Both the position numbers and the translations under genes were made by a program. The notes below the pieces were generated by a model that was given only the letters and a program-made list of their open reading frames with translations, was not told where the DNA came from and did no database searches. Of a stretch of 64,000 nt of DNA, positions 36,310-48,449 are shown in pieces (position 1 is the stretch's first letter; every line of letters starts with the position of its first letter). This DNA is from Circinella minor (lineage: Eukaryota; Mucoromycota; Mucoromycetes; Mucorales; Lichtheimiaceae). Where the stretch lies: positions 1-64,000 of the forward strand of contig JAEPRB010000136.1 in NCBI GenBank assembly GCA_016758965.1. Direction: 5' to 3'.

Positions 36310-37320
36310 CAGAGGAACCCCGTTAATTTCATATTCGTTAGCTTTCACATCCTCATTTATTTCACTTTCAATGCAAGCAGAGGGGTTGAAACCTTAACTA
36401 GAGTAAGATGCTCACTTATAAAATTATATTATACATTGATTTTGTTGTATTAGTGATTTTTAAGAATAGTGGTATTCAGTTAAGGGTTAACGCCGGTTTC
36501 TAGTCTAACAAATATATGTTGGTCAAACAACTTATTTTGAAGTTTAGCACGTTTCAGCAAGTTAAGTTCTTAAAGATCTTTATGTTTAATGAAGCTAAAA
36601 CCGCTTCTTGATTTGTATGTTTCCTAAATTGAATTTTATCGACTATTCGATATTTCAAAATAATTTTGTTAGTGACTATTATTTGATTAGTAAATAGTAG
36701 AAAAATAAAATAAAATGTAAAACCACATTGGCGAAGAAGATGGAATAAAGATCTGTATCTATAATACTTTTTCTGAATTATATTTGACTTTTTGTGATAT
36801 TATACGTAAAGTATATAAAGACTACTTACATTAATATATGAGCACGTTATTTACAGGATGATAAAAGTTTCATAGTAGTACACAAATGAAAAGGCAACAT
36901 AAATACCAAACAAAGTTCACTAATTAGTAACGTATATTTTTTGCAGTGGAAAGCACAGTATATGTGATATACAGTAATAATGTAATTCGCAGGAATGTTG
37001 TAGTGTACGTACGTATATGTTTTCCTGTGTAATATTAAGCATGGTTCATATGAAAAAAATCTAATATATACTTTTGTGCAAGACATAAAAATGTATCTTA
37101 CAGTAATGTATACTGTATATTTACTATTTTAAAATTACCCCTATAAAATAAATAAACAGAATTACATCAAGTGGTATGTATATATGCAGTATCTCTTAAT
37201 ACCATTAATCTGCCCTTAGAAGTATTTAACTATTTTTAGTCTCGATGACTTTCACATGTTCCCCTTTATTTTCACATCAAAAATGGGAGATGTAAGTTTG
37301 AAATTAACGGGGTTCCTCTG
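36310..37320. mobile_element. Non-autonomous mariner-like element, copy 2 (1011 bp)
   Basis: Perfect 22-bp terminal inverted repeats starting CAGAGGAACCCCGTTAATTT, with TA on both outer sides (36308-36309 and 37321-37322). Relative to copy 1 at 25466-26254 the repeats differ at two adjacent bases (AA for GT at positions 7-8). The shared block TGTGAAAATAAAGGGG is at 37261-37276 on the minus strand, so this copy is inverted relative to copy 1. No transposase frame inside. Confidence 0.75.
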
Positions 37321-37588
37321 TATAAAATAAACAAATTACAAATGGAAGTAGAATCTTTTTTATGTCGAGAAACATCATACATAATGATTGAAAAAGTTTT
37401 AATTACCATAAAGCTTATATAAAAATGTGTACGTATAGGCCATTAATATTGTTAAGTTATATATCATATATATATATTAGCTAGAAATATGTAAGAGATC
37501 ATAAACACTAAAATAGTACTCTTATGGTAATCCGTAAATTTATTTATTATAGATAACGTACGTACATAAAATTATAAAAGATGTAAAG

Positions 37589-39725
37589 CTAAATATATTC
37601 AACTTTTTCAATTTCTTCTCTTGCAGTTGCTATGCAACTCGCAGTAATCTTTGGACAATTTTCGATTACCAGTTTTGTCAATATTGAAGAATCTGCCTTG
37701 GCCAACGACCCATATATGCCTTGGTCAGTCAAATTTTCCAGATCTTCTAATTTAAGATATCACAGCTTTTATAGATCGTCAAGAGAAACGATTATATTTT
37801 CCGTTATTAAATCCATTTCATGGACTTTCAACCATGTCAGACAATCACTGAGTTTACTGATCACGCTGTTAAATCCTCCAGTCGTGATGTTAAATTACAC
37901 AACGCTATCCTGTGCAATGTTTTGATAGTGGTTAATTTTGAAAGTAAATCATCAGATATCGCGTCACTTTTGTAAAGATTAACATACTCTAATGATGGCT
38001 GTTGAAAATCGTTTGGCATCGAAAATATTCTGTAATGCTCGATGAGGCGATATAGACTTGATCTACTTTCAATACTATGGATTTGCGCCAATGCGATTTT
38101 TGAAAGAACGGGTAAACTTTTGAGTGTTGTGACCAGTCCTTCACTATCCGCGAGATATACAATCTTTATTATTTTCAAAGTAGTGGTGTTGCGTATAGCC
38201 CGTAGCATAAATTGTTGGATTCCAGGTTCATACCAAAATACCAGCCTTTCTATGTTATCTAACGTAAAATCTGGATAGGTTGAGTATAGGTCCCAGAGTT
38301 CGGTTTTTTTTTACTGAAGCAATCATTGCATAAAGAGTGACTAATGTTGTCTTGTTTTTGTAAGTCAGAGGTAGAATTTTTCTAGCTGATATATAAGTAC
38401 GTACCACCATTATTTGTGTATAACTGTAAGCCTTTTTTACTTTCGTTGTTTCTCTCAGTTTGTAACTCTTCAATAGGATCATTAGGTGCATTAGGATTAT
38501 AACCCAATATTTCTAGGTTATCTGCTTCTTGTCTTGTAATAGCATCAAAAACTGTTTCGTTGCATGTGTACATTACAAGTCTTCGAAGCTGTTGACAATG
38601 TTGTAACATTGGCTCAATATCTTGTCCAGTAATAATCTTTGCTTTTATTTGTAAATCAATCAAAGCTTCATGCCATTTTATTGTTTGGTTAGATTTGTAC
38701 ATGTCATGATGAGATCAGCCACTTTGATTAAATTTGTATTGGACCCAAAATCAAGATCAAGAGTCGTTAGTGTTTGTCTTGTTTGCCAAAATGCTATGAA
38801 CACCGTTACTCTATTCAGTAACAGCTGTTCAGTCCTGATGCTTGTTACTAATAACAGATATAAAAAAACATAGATATTAGTAAATACAATGTTCTCTCTC
38901 TCTTTTTTTTTTATTATAAATATGCGTAAAATATATACCTTTTATTTTGAGCGATTCTATCTTGTTCAAGTATTCGTATCTCATATAACGAAAACATGTT
39001 ATGGGTATAGTATTAGATTCGGTATTAATTGTTAGTTGCTTAATATTATACTCCGTAGATGGAATCGTGTTAAATACTCGAAGGGTTTCTTGATTATTAT
39101 CATGAACGAATAGATTGTTCCATCTAATATCTTGATAATAATCCAATATCTTTCTTCTTGTGTCATACTCTTGATACTTGCAAACATACTTTTCTTGTAC
39201 TCTGTTTTTAATGAGGTATAATATTATTATTTATAACTTCAACAGGTAATTTGCTAATAAAATTGACTGGTTCTTTATTTTGTATTCTTGCTTCCTTGAG
39301 TCCATTTTAAGTTGTTGGATAAAAGACTTATTTTTTTCTTCTGGTGGTGTTTTTCGTAAATCATCACCATATACTTGAATTGCTTCTTTTAGCTCTCCGT
39401 CCATTTTTAAAATCTCGGCTTTACGAAGATATCCATTAGGTAACATTGACGGAAGACTCGGTATTTTATGAGTATTAGCAACAGCCAAATCCATTTGACC
39501 TTACATGGCATAAGAATACGCGCGCGTGTCAATAAGAACCATTAACAATTGCTGTATATTCTGTTGATCGATGGTACACGTTGTATAGTTTATTGTACTG
39601 TTATAATCGTGATTATAAATAGCACTATCTATGCTTTCTGCGACTTTGAGAAACAATGCTGCTAGTGGTGTAATCCGCATTGGAGGAAGAATTGATGGAT
39701 CATTACCAGTAGATTTCTTATCCAT
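37589..39725 (-). pseudogene. F-box protein with TPR-like N-terminus and LRRs, disabled
   Basis: From Met 39725 the frame begins with a TPR-like helical region (ALFLKVAESIDSAIYNHDYN, IDTRAYSYAM), hits TAA at 39503-39501, and continues in the same frame with GQMDLAVANTHKI, LPNGYLRKAEILKMDGELKE. An F-box remnant (ISKLPVEVINNNIIPH) with further stops follows at about 39260-39190, then LRR blocks in shifting frames: VFNTIPSTEYNIKQLTINT, LTTLDLDFGSNTNLIKVADL, GQDIEPMLQHCQQLRRLVMY, NIERLVFWYEPGIQQFMLRA, TDQGIYGSLAKADSSILTKL, ending at 37589. One slip lies in an A-run near 38310. Short GT..AG introns (for example 38935-38875 and 38406-38384) can still be seen. Related in plan to the intact F-box/LRR gene at 22791-24810 but with a different N-terminus. 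Confidence 0.7.
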
Positions 39726-41643
39726 GTTGATTGTTTGTTAATAATAGTCGCTACGTAACAACAATATATAATTCGAAAAAAAAGAAAAGATAAAAAATAG
39801 ACGAATGTTCTTTGAATATTTAATAAATAACGTTTTAATTTACTGGTATTCATGTGATGCTGCTACGCAGTTTTCTGATTTTTACTGGCAAAGAAGGGGC
39901 ATAGATTTTATATACATGATATACAAAATACATTTATTTCCAGTAACGAACATGATATGTATACGGTAAGTGTAGATATACAGTAGGGTCCAAATATATA
40001 CAAAATGTAGACATTTAATAATTAATGGCATATTTTTTTTTCTTGACATTAGACATTATCTTCATAAAACAGCCAGAACATTTAAGAAAGCGAATGTGGC
40101 GCAATGATTACTTGAAGGTGTCCCAGAAAATAAGAAAAAGTTCTTTGAATACAAAATTCCAAAAAAGGTTAGTTGGATAAACTTTTTTGGATCCACAAGC
40201 ATGCCTTTTCTACCTTGGAAGAATATAAAAATGATTTTCTCTGACTATGTCCAAAATATTTTTTAAAAGCTCCGAAACGATTAAAATGAAGTACAGCAGT
40301 TGATCACCATGACATTTTTACTTCACCGTTATTTCTTTTATTTTTTCAAAAATGAGTATCCTCTTTAAGTTTTATCGATAAAAGCTCATAGTCTACTTGG
40401 TAATATTTATTAACTGCGCTTTTTTGTAAATTAAACGGCCACAAGCTTTTTTTTTGTGATAGTTTAAGGAATAAAGAAGCAGTCAGCGAATACAGTAATC
40501 CACTTCTAGTTACGCATACTTTGGTTACCCAGCATTGGTCTTTTTTTCTTTCACGTGCCCTCTTTATTTTTTATAAGACAAAGAATACATAATCGCCATG
40601 TCTACTCTTTCCACTTACTTTTCCTTATATGATAGAAGGAAAAAATTCAATAAGAAATGATAAATAATAATAAAAATGATTACAAATTCTATTCAGAACT
40701 CAACTCTAAATGCCCATTTTTTGTGGCAATAAAGTACTTTCTTTTCTTTTTAAAAAAAAGTATACTTCTGATGTCACAGTAAGTGTGTATGGACATAAAC
40801 GCATATTAGAAAAACGGGCATACTTTATTCTTCCCAAATGATTTTATGGATAAATACAGTACGTATTTTATCAGAACTCTTCCAGTTCTTTATTTTGTAG
40901 ATCTATTTGATTGAAGCTCTCTCTCTCTCTCTATTTGTTTGGTAAAATGCCACTTAATGAAGGATCCATATAAATACACGAGGTTTATATAACATGAGTG
41001 GATTTGAATTTGGTTTTGATATTGTATTTTTTTTTTCTCAAAAACATGTTGATAAAAATAAGGTCATTCGGGATAAACCCAAAAAGTGATATTTTCGTAG
41101 CAATTAAGAAAACCAATATTTGAATCAACCATTCCTCTGATAATTTTTTTGATCACACGCAAAATGATTATCCATGAGTATTTTTTACTGTTTATTGTCG
41201 TTATTATCATTATTATTGGTGTTGCTATGTTACGGTCGTTGCTATCTGCTACGTACTGTTATAGACGGACCTTGATGAGAGACTCGTTCATTTTCAATTA
41301 CTGTAGGTATCGACGAATCATGATTCTCGTCGGTATGATATCATGATAGGTTTGTTAAAACTAGCTTGGTTTGAAAAATATTACGTATCACTTTGATTTT
41401 CTGCGAAAACGAAGGTACGTAGATAGTTTATAGCTATAATAATAACCTTTAGTAAGACATCTCAACTGACGGAACGACTCATTGCTTTTTTTTTTTTTTA
41501 AGAAAAATGAAAAGAATCCCCTGTGTGCAGTTTTAAGGGTTATTTGGCATTGCTTGGTACTTCTTATGCAACTTTTTCACACCAATGGTAATAGCCACAT
41601 TTTTAAATTCCAACTTACAACCATTTATTACCTCTTCCCAAAA
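39726..41643. other. Intergenic, nothing recognised
   Basis: About 1.9 kb between divergent genes. At 39974 there is TACAGTAGGGTCC, like one end of a mariner-type repeat, but no partner was found. Confidence 0.5.
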
Positions 41644-43161
41644 ATGAGCAAAGAATTAAGAAGCTTTATAAAGCAACAGAAAAAAGTTTTTATTAAAATA
41701 AACAAAGCAGCATTAGATGACATTGATAAAGTAAGTATTAATTGTCTTTGAAGCTTGCCTTCACGGCAATTATTAACCAAATTTGGTTTATTTTATAGGA
41801 AGTAGACGAAAGTACTAGCAAGAAGAAAAGTGGTAAAAGAAAGGTACGATTTTATCGATTCATATACAAAATACTATTTTTACGTGTCATTTACAATATT
41901 GTTTACAATAGAAGTCAGTTATCAAGAAGAACACGGCTACTGCAAAAAAACGAAAGGTTTGAATACACATCTTTTCTCAATTATTCCAATATTAGATTAT
42001 TTATTCCATTTTCCTTTAGATCAACACGGATAGTAATGTTGCTGTTTCATTTTTAAAACGCTACCGAAATACTAATAAAGGCAAAAAGACGAAATATTTT
42101 CAAATGTATGAAACTACACACTCACTTTCTTTTTATTTGACTGGCTATACTAATATACATAATTTTGTCTTTTGTATTAGGATAACCAAAAATTATATAA
42201 TCGATACTACTGACACAAGCCAAGGATCACAAGCTAATTGTTTTTCAGAGGAATTAAATAAGTACTTACAAGATTACAAGAAACCTGTCCATATTATCAA
42301 ACCGAAGAATACTTCAATTATTACATCCTTTGAAAAAAAAGTAAGTTTAATATTATTGCAAATATTTATTTCCAATGCAAGAATAACACTACTGACTTAC
42401 AAAATAGACCAAGTCCTTTTCTGTCGCGTATATGAAAAAGTTTTTGAAATCTCTACATACACCCAAAAATAGCCGTGAACGACGTTATTACAATATTTAC
42501 AGGAACATGTAAGTAATTTTTTTTTTGACAAAATTTCATATAATATTCTTTCCTTCTAAAACATCATGTATAGAATTGAAATGCATGTATATAAGGAATA
42601 CTTGTTTAAACCGCAAACTGTCGCATTATATTCAGAACAAGATTTTATTATAAAATTTTGGTGCTATGTATTTGAAGAAATTTTTAGTAATAGTGGTTTA
42701 TCTTTTCATTGGTAAGTCAAAATGGATGATTCTTAAAATTACATACTAAATTACAAAATCTGTTTTTCATTAGGGGAGATACACATCCCAAGAGAGCAAA
42801 AAATGAAAAAATGAAAATGAAAATTGATTTGCGTGTTTTATCTACAATGAATACAAAGCAACCTGATTTATCTGTTGGTGAATTCGCAAAAAAAGCAATA
42901 CCAAGTAAACTTTACAATGATAAATTAAAAGAAGTTCTCATCTCAAAGTTCCACTTAAACCATCTTCTTCTCTCTGGTCTCCCTCAAACCACCACTGCTA
43001 TTCCGCTTATACAAATAATGGGCTTTAGCTGCCAAATTTATGTCCTCAAATACCTTAAAGGTTTCTATGTCTTACAGAATATCCATAATATACCTTTCCC
43101 TACAATACACCAATCATTAAAAGAAAATGGTATAATGAATTTAATATCAGTCATCTATTGA
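41644..43161 (+). CDS. Eight-exon gene of unknown function, basic N-terminus
   Basis: Exons 41644-41730, 41799-41843, 41912-41956, 42020-42105, 42181-42340, 42408-42508, 42574-42711, 42774-43161, all GT..AG and in frame, give 349 residues to a TGA at 43159. The first about 60 residues are Lys-rich and contain a nuclear-signal-like KKKSGKRK and TAKKRK. Later blocks: NYIIDTTDTSQGSQANCFSE, FLKSLHTPKNSRERRYY, IIKFWCYVFEEIFSNSGLSF, and a C-terminal VGEFAKKAIPSKLYNDKLKE, HLNHLLLSGLPQTTTAIPLI, CQIYVLKYLKGFYVLQNIHN. I recognise this last layout from repeated hypothetical proteins in Mucorales but know no function. If TGA 43159 is ignored, a GT..AG intron 43172-43253 joins in the same frame to EEYMYELEKSHQSK and TAA 43294, so the annotated stop could be a nonsense mutation. 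Confidence 0.65.
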
Positions 43162-43262
43162 GACAGTGAAGGTACGTAAAAAAAAAAAAAGTAGAAAAAA
43201 AACTAGGCTTTTGAACCACTATTGATTCCTTCCTCATCGTGTTTATTTTATAGAGTATATGT

Positions 43263-43622
43263 ATGAACTTGAAAAAAGCCATCAAAGCAAATAATTTAAA
43301 GATAAACACCAACAAAATGACAAATATCCTTGAAAATCAAGAGGAACAGATAAATGACTTGAATTTGCCCGGTATGGTTTGGCCTAGCGACGATGAAGAG
43401 GAAAGTGAGGAAGACGATCAAGACGATCAAGATGAAAGCGAGGAAGAAAATGAAGAAAACGATGGAGACGAAAGCGAAGAAGACGATGAAGACGAGAGTG
43501 AAGAAGACGATGAAGACGAAAGTGAAGAAAACAATGGAGACGAAAGTGAGGAAGAAAGTGAAGAAAACGAAGATACAGATGATGACATTTCTGACGACAA
43601 TATAATAGATAACAACAAGTAA
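43263..43622 (+). CDS. Acidic low-complexity reading frame, gene membership unclear
   Basis: A 120-codon frame, MNLKKAIKANNLKINTNKMT then ENQEEQINDLNLPGMVWPS, followed by about 65 residues of Glu/Asp/Ser repeats (EDESEEDDEDESEE units). It overlaps the putative extra exon of the preceding gene in another frame. It could be the acidic part of the PB1 gene that follows in a shifted frame, or only the by-product of a GAA/GAC repeat tract, which keeps several frames open. The non-repetitive start makes some coding use plausible. Confidence 0.35.
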   Translation: MNLKKAIKANNLKINTNKMTNILENQEEQINDLNLPGMVWPSDDEEESEEDDQDDQDESEEENEENDGDESEEDDEDESEEDDEDESEENNGDESEEESEENEDTDDDISDDNIIDNNK

Positions 43623-44158
43623 TCCTAGTTTGGATCATTCTTTTATACCTCAACTCTCATTATCATCTACATCATCATCTACATCAAAAGATACAACCAA
43701 CAAAATTATAATCAAAGTTCATTTTTCAGATACAAGAATTTTATTAGGGGGTTTCAAAAATGAAAAATTAATTTTTTGAAATCTGCAAAATTTCGCAGAT
43801 TTCGTAGACTTCAAGAAGTATAAACTGCGTCTCAAGAGACGCAGATTTCAATTTCGCAGATTTCACGAAGACTGCGAAAAAAATTCATTTTTGAAAACCC
43901 CTATTAATGTCAACTCATGTTACATCCGATGAATTATTACATAAAGTAAAAACGAAATTTAATGCACCTTCCACATTACGATTACAATATAAAGATGAAG
44001 ATGAAGAAATGGTAATTATGATTGATGATGATGATTTTAATATGGCAAGGCAGATTTGTAGAATGCGAACAAATAGTAGTAATCCAGAAAGAATGGAAAT
44101 ATGGTGTACTACCCAATTGCTCTTATATTTCCATTTCCCCATATTTACAACAAAATAA
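43609..44158 (+). pseudogene. PB1-domain protein fragment interrupted by a MITE
   Basis: Before the insertion the frame reads NPSLDHSFIPQLSLSSTS then NKIIIKVHFSDTRILL (basic beta strand with the conserved Lys of PB1 domains). After it, MSTHVTSDELLHKVKTKF, NAPSTLRLQYKDEDEEMVIM and IDDDDFNMARQICRM carry the acidic OPCA motif. Removing 43747-43906 restores one continuous frame, RILL-MSTH. PB1 domains mediate head-to-tail dimers in NADPH-oxidase regulators, Cdc24 and Scd/Bem proteins; the rest of this protein cannot be identified. As it stands the domain is cut by stops inside the element, so a functional product is unlikely unless the element is spliced out. The 5' border is uncertain: an AG just before 43609 could be an acceptor. 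Confidence 0.65.
43747..43901. mobile_element. 155-bp palindromic MITE with TATTA target duplication
   Basis: Begins GGGGGTTTCAAAAATGAA and ends TTCATTTTTGAAAACCCC, near-perfect inverted repeats. TATTA occurs on both sides (43742-43746 and 43902-43906). Inside are further palindromes: CTGCGTCTCAAGAGACGCAG (43825-43844, nine-base stems) and GAAATCTGC/GCAGATTTC (43778-43803). No coding capacity. It sits inside the PB1 exon. Confidence 0.8.
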
Positions 44159-47100
44159 CCAAACTTTTTATATACAAAAAACAATTTATATATCTTTATT
44201 ATTTTACATACCAAATTATAATGTTTATATCCACTCTTCCCCAACAACAACCATATTATATAATAACATCAGAAACAAACAAACAATAATAATTCCATTC
44301 ACCTTTCTCTCCCCCCCCCTCCAAACAGACATAATCACAGAGATTATATAATTTTTCTCTCTCTCGTTACACAACAATAACACCTAATAGCAAAAGATTT
44401 GTTATAAAAAAATAACAATTACGTATTAAAGTTGTCAGTAGTAAATAAAACAAAAATTTCTACATATAATTCGATGATCAAAACTAATTATGGGGCAAAA
44501 AAAGTTGGTGTAAAAAGTACACTTTTTTTATTGATTTATTAGTATCTTAGTGAAGCTTTTTACGTTACAAGTTCCTTCTTATTAAACAGCAGACTTTAAG
44601 TAGATAATTTTGAAAGCTTTTATATACTATACAATTAAAACAGTTCTTAAAAATCGAAAGATACGTATATATTAACGGATTGTTATATACATATATAATG
44701 TGATTTATGCAAGAATTACTATGTATTTAGAATGATGTTGAAATGTCATCATTGGATTATAGTCGTACGACCAACAGGTGTCACGTTGATTTTTCCATCA
44801 TTGCATGAATTTCTTTTTTTCATCGGCCTCAACCCCTGCCGCACTTAATAATAATTTGATATCCTAAATATTGAACATTTTTACGTCTTAAAGACATGCC
44901 AAAAGATGGTGATATTATACTTAATGAAGTGAGAAAAACAGCTTAAAGTATCTTTTCAGGTTAGTTTAAGGTCGTTCAAGACTTAAACATTTTTTTTCTA
45001 ATGTATTCAAAATATTAAAAAATAGTGAAAAGGGTTAACATTTCAAGTAAAAAAGTTGTGTTGCATTAATAAATGGTAGAAAACTCCCATAAAAAACCCC
45101 AATTAAAAATAAGGATCTCATATTTTAGTGCTCAATAAAAAAATATTTTTTTATACAGATAATTGTTACAATAGTTTGAAGACTATATAGAAATAATATA
45201 TTATAACTGATATTAATTGAATATCGCTTCTTCGTTTATTTTGTTGTTATCTACAAATTATTATAATAGCAATACACGAAAATTAAAGCGTCCATCACGA
45301 AAAATAAAAAAAAAAATTCACCACAAAAAAAAATATCAACCACAAATATTAAAGATACCTACCTAGCAATTAAAGATACCATCTGCGATTAATAAAAGAA
45401 CAAACACTGATTTAAAAATGCCTTGGTCAACTTCTTTTGAAAACCCGTGTACATTAGGGTACATGTTAGTAACCTGAATAATTGCTATACTCTTTCATCT
45501 GAGTACTTACAATTCGTTCCTTTCGGTAGAAAACGCTTCATGCTGCATCAAAGTCAGCCTACTACACACTATAGTAGACACCATGTCTAGCGGCGTTTTG
45601 CGAAAAGACCATCATCTTTTAGAAGCTACCGACTTTGACACAAACACAGGGATAGCAAACTGTATAAAGTAAGTGTACTAAACATAAAGTTTAACACCCA
45701 ATCTAGACCTTCTGCTCGATATTAAGCTCCTGTCAATGGCCACAGAACTTAAACGAATACACTCATCTTTACAGTTTGCTTGAATATAAAATCTAACGAT
45801 TAAACAAGTTGGTTTGATTGTTGCATGCTTTTAACATGTTTAGTTAATAAACACTTGCTCTATTTTTTTATTTTCTACAATAGATGAAGTCCCTTTTTGC
45901 TTTGGCGTCTACTAAAATTTAATCAACAAACCTTGAAGATGTTCCAAAGAAAACTTGATTTATGTTTGGTTTGCTGCATTGCTTTTGAAAACAGACTTCT
46001 ATTGGAACATATATTGTAAATGACATGTAATATTTAATGTTTTGTATATATCGATAAAATTGTACCTTTTGTTATGTCTCTCCTTGCTAGTATCTTTGTC
46101 TAGTTCCTACAAAAGAACAAATTTAGTTAATAATTGCCATAGAGACAAGGTTTAATAACAATTATTACTCACTTTGTTGATATAATCCGAAAGCTCCTTT
46201 ATTTATCTATATAAAACTTTTTAATGTTGCAATGGACTGGTCCACCCCTTTTTTATTGTTAGAGAATATTCTGTAGAGATGAAGTTGATAAGGTGAATTC
46301 TGGTTAGGTGGCGATTTAGAAAAACGTCGCTTTTTGTTGCAAGTTGAACTTGATCGCTAATCTTCTTTTTTTGTCATATACAACTTCATACTATTGAATA
46401 TTACTATTATTTCTGAAACCTTAGCAAAAAAAAATATATATTTTTAAATCATGTTACGTAAACGTGCTATTGTCTATAATACGAAGCTACGTAAAAATAT
46501 GTGGATATTTTAAAATGTTTTACAACACCAACACTAGTATGCTTACTGGTCATGTTGATTTTGGCAATAGTAATACCTAACAGCAATATAAAAATCAGAA
46601 AAAAAAAGATTTTATAAGAAAAAGTAGGTGGATACAGTAATTTCTCGTTAAACCGGTGCAGTAGTTGTTTATTAATAATATACGTCTTTTTACGTAGGTA
46701 AAAATAAATAAAAAATGTAGACACAATTAGCAGTGAAACACAAAGATGTAACTCTTTCACATCTTTTCTTTTTATATATAATATGTAGTACACAACTACC
46801 TTCAATAGAACTTGCTACGTGCTATAATTATACATAAAAAAAAGAATTAATGCGCCCAGTATTGACTTGTTCTGAATATCCTGACATAGCAAGTTTCAAT
46901 CAAAGAAAGTTTTTATTGCATACGACGATGTCGCTAATATTGTTGTTAGTCGATGCTCATATAGTAGCTTTTGTATTTACATAAAGTCATTATGGTATAT
47001 ATTTAAGTACGTTAATAATAAAATGAAAATATTGGGTTGACTTGTGAGTACATTGAACAGCAATATGTTCAGGTGCTGCTGTTGCTGGCTGTCGTAACTT

Positions 47101-48449
47101 TTAGTTCTCTTTGTATTAAATCCACTGCCTTTCATCGTTTTCTTGGTTTTGACATTGTTGTCGAAAACGTTTTTTGGAGCGCTGACTACATGAGGCAAAC
47201 CGCGACAAAAAAAAATTGCTATCAGTAATATAAATCTTGTTGGCAGTCTATTGCAGCTACTACAATACAGATGATAAATGGGCTTTATATTCAGGTTGTT
47301 CTATAGCAACCTTCCTTGTTCTTGAAAATTGGAGTAGCATAGCTGCATTATTTTATTCTTAGATATTATTACTTAGCTTGGATTAATATGAGGGTAAAAT
47401 AAGTATTCTTTAACACCAAGGTATCTTAATTATCTGCAGCTTTTGCTTTTGTTTCTTGATAAATAGGAAAGGTGTCAAAAAAGGGTCATCTTAAGAGGTA
47501 TTTTTTTTTTAGATATGTTGGATGCGCGCCTGTACAAGGATTAGTACGTATTTCATTTACTTGTACTAGAAAACTAACTGAATAAGCTCTTTACGTATAT
47601 GTTTAACGATAATATCAGCGAAAAAGATCAATGTTTAATGTGAGAAAAGGGTTCTAGCATGCTTATAATTTGGTTTTGGAATATAATTTTTCGTTTAAAA
47701 TAAAAACCTCGATGTTTTTCCCTTTTAATTGAAGCTCGTGCTTTTTTTTTTCAAATAGGTCTTTAATTTGACAGTGTTTTTGAAGAGTTGAATCTTGGTT
47801 TCATTTTCTGATTCTAAAATATACTCAAAATAGTATAGACTTGAGAAACGTCAAAATTAATTTGTGCAACAAAGAAGGTTGGATGATCTTGAACCATGTT
47901 ATTATCTATTTTTAATTTTTAATTTTTTTTTTTTTTTTTTGGTATCCATGAAACTATGCAATGCAAAGAAAAGAAATAGAGTGTTTCTATTATGTTTACT
48001 AGACAAAAAAAAAAGCTTAAAAATATGAAAATTATCAATATTAAAAAAAAAAAGAGAAACACCTTGTTAGTTACTTTAAAAGCAAAGTTATTTGGGGTTA
48101 GCACTTTTTATATGTACTACCAACAAGTTATGTAAATCTTTAACCACATTTCTCTTTCTCTCTATTTCTTTATGGTTGCACCAACAGAAAAATTAAAGAA
48201 CACAGATTTTTATTTATCGTTGCCTGAGTGTCTTATTAAAAAACAGACATCCATCTTTTGAAAAAAGATAAACCGGAACGACGTTACACGTTTTTATAAT
48301 AGATCTTCCAACTCGATTTTTAAAATGTAAATATAAAATAATCTTTCTTTCTCTTCTTTTTTTTTTTTTTTTGCTTACATTCAAAGAAATACATTCCTTT
48401 CGTCTTTCATCCTTTTACTCTACATAAAACGTCTATATAATTAATAATA
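44159..48449. other. Long AT-rich spacer with one exon-like fragment
   Basis: No supported gene. At 45583 an ATG opens MSSGVLRKDHHLLEATDFDT and TNTGIANCIK directly before a GTAAGT donor, preceded in another frame by FGRKRFMLHQSQPTTHYS, but no downstream exon joins. A minus-strand hydrophobic frame at 46467-46805 is unsupported. Confidence 0.4.

Noticed and set aside
39974..40000. Third mariner-like end, TACAGTAGGGTCC
   Set aside because: No inverted partner found within the window.
43384..43653. Other open frames across the acidic repeat
   Set aside because: Arg/Leu-rich and Lys/Thr-rich readings come only from the GAAGAC repeat in the wrong frame.
44780..44960. Ribosomal P2-like fragment on the minus strand (LLLSAAGVEADEKK)
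   Set aside because: Only about 14 residues match by eye, with a frame slip and a stop right after; too little to call.
46467..46805. Hydrophobic 112-codon minus-strand frame
   Set aside because: Phe/Ile/Tyr/Lys bias is what AT-rich DNA gives by chance; no splice or start context.
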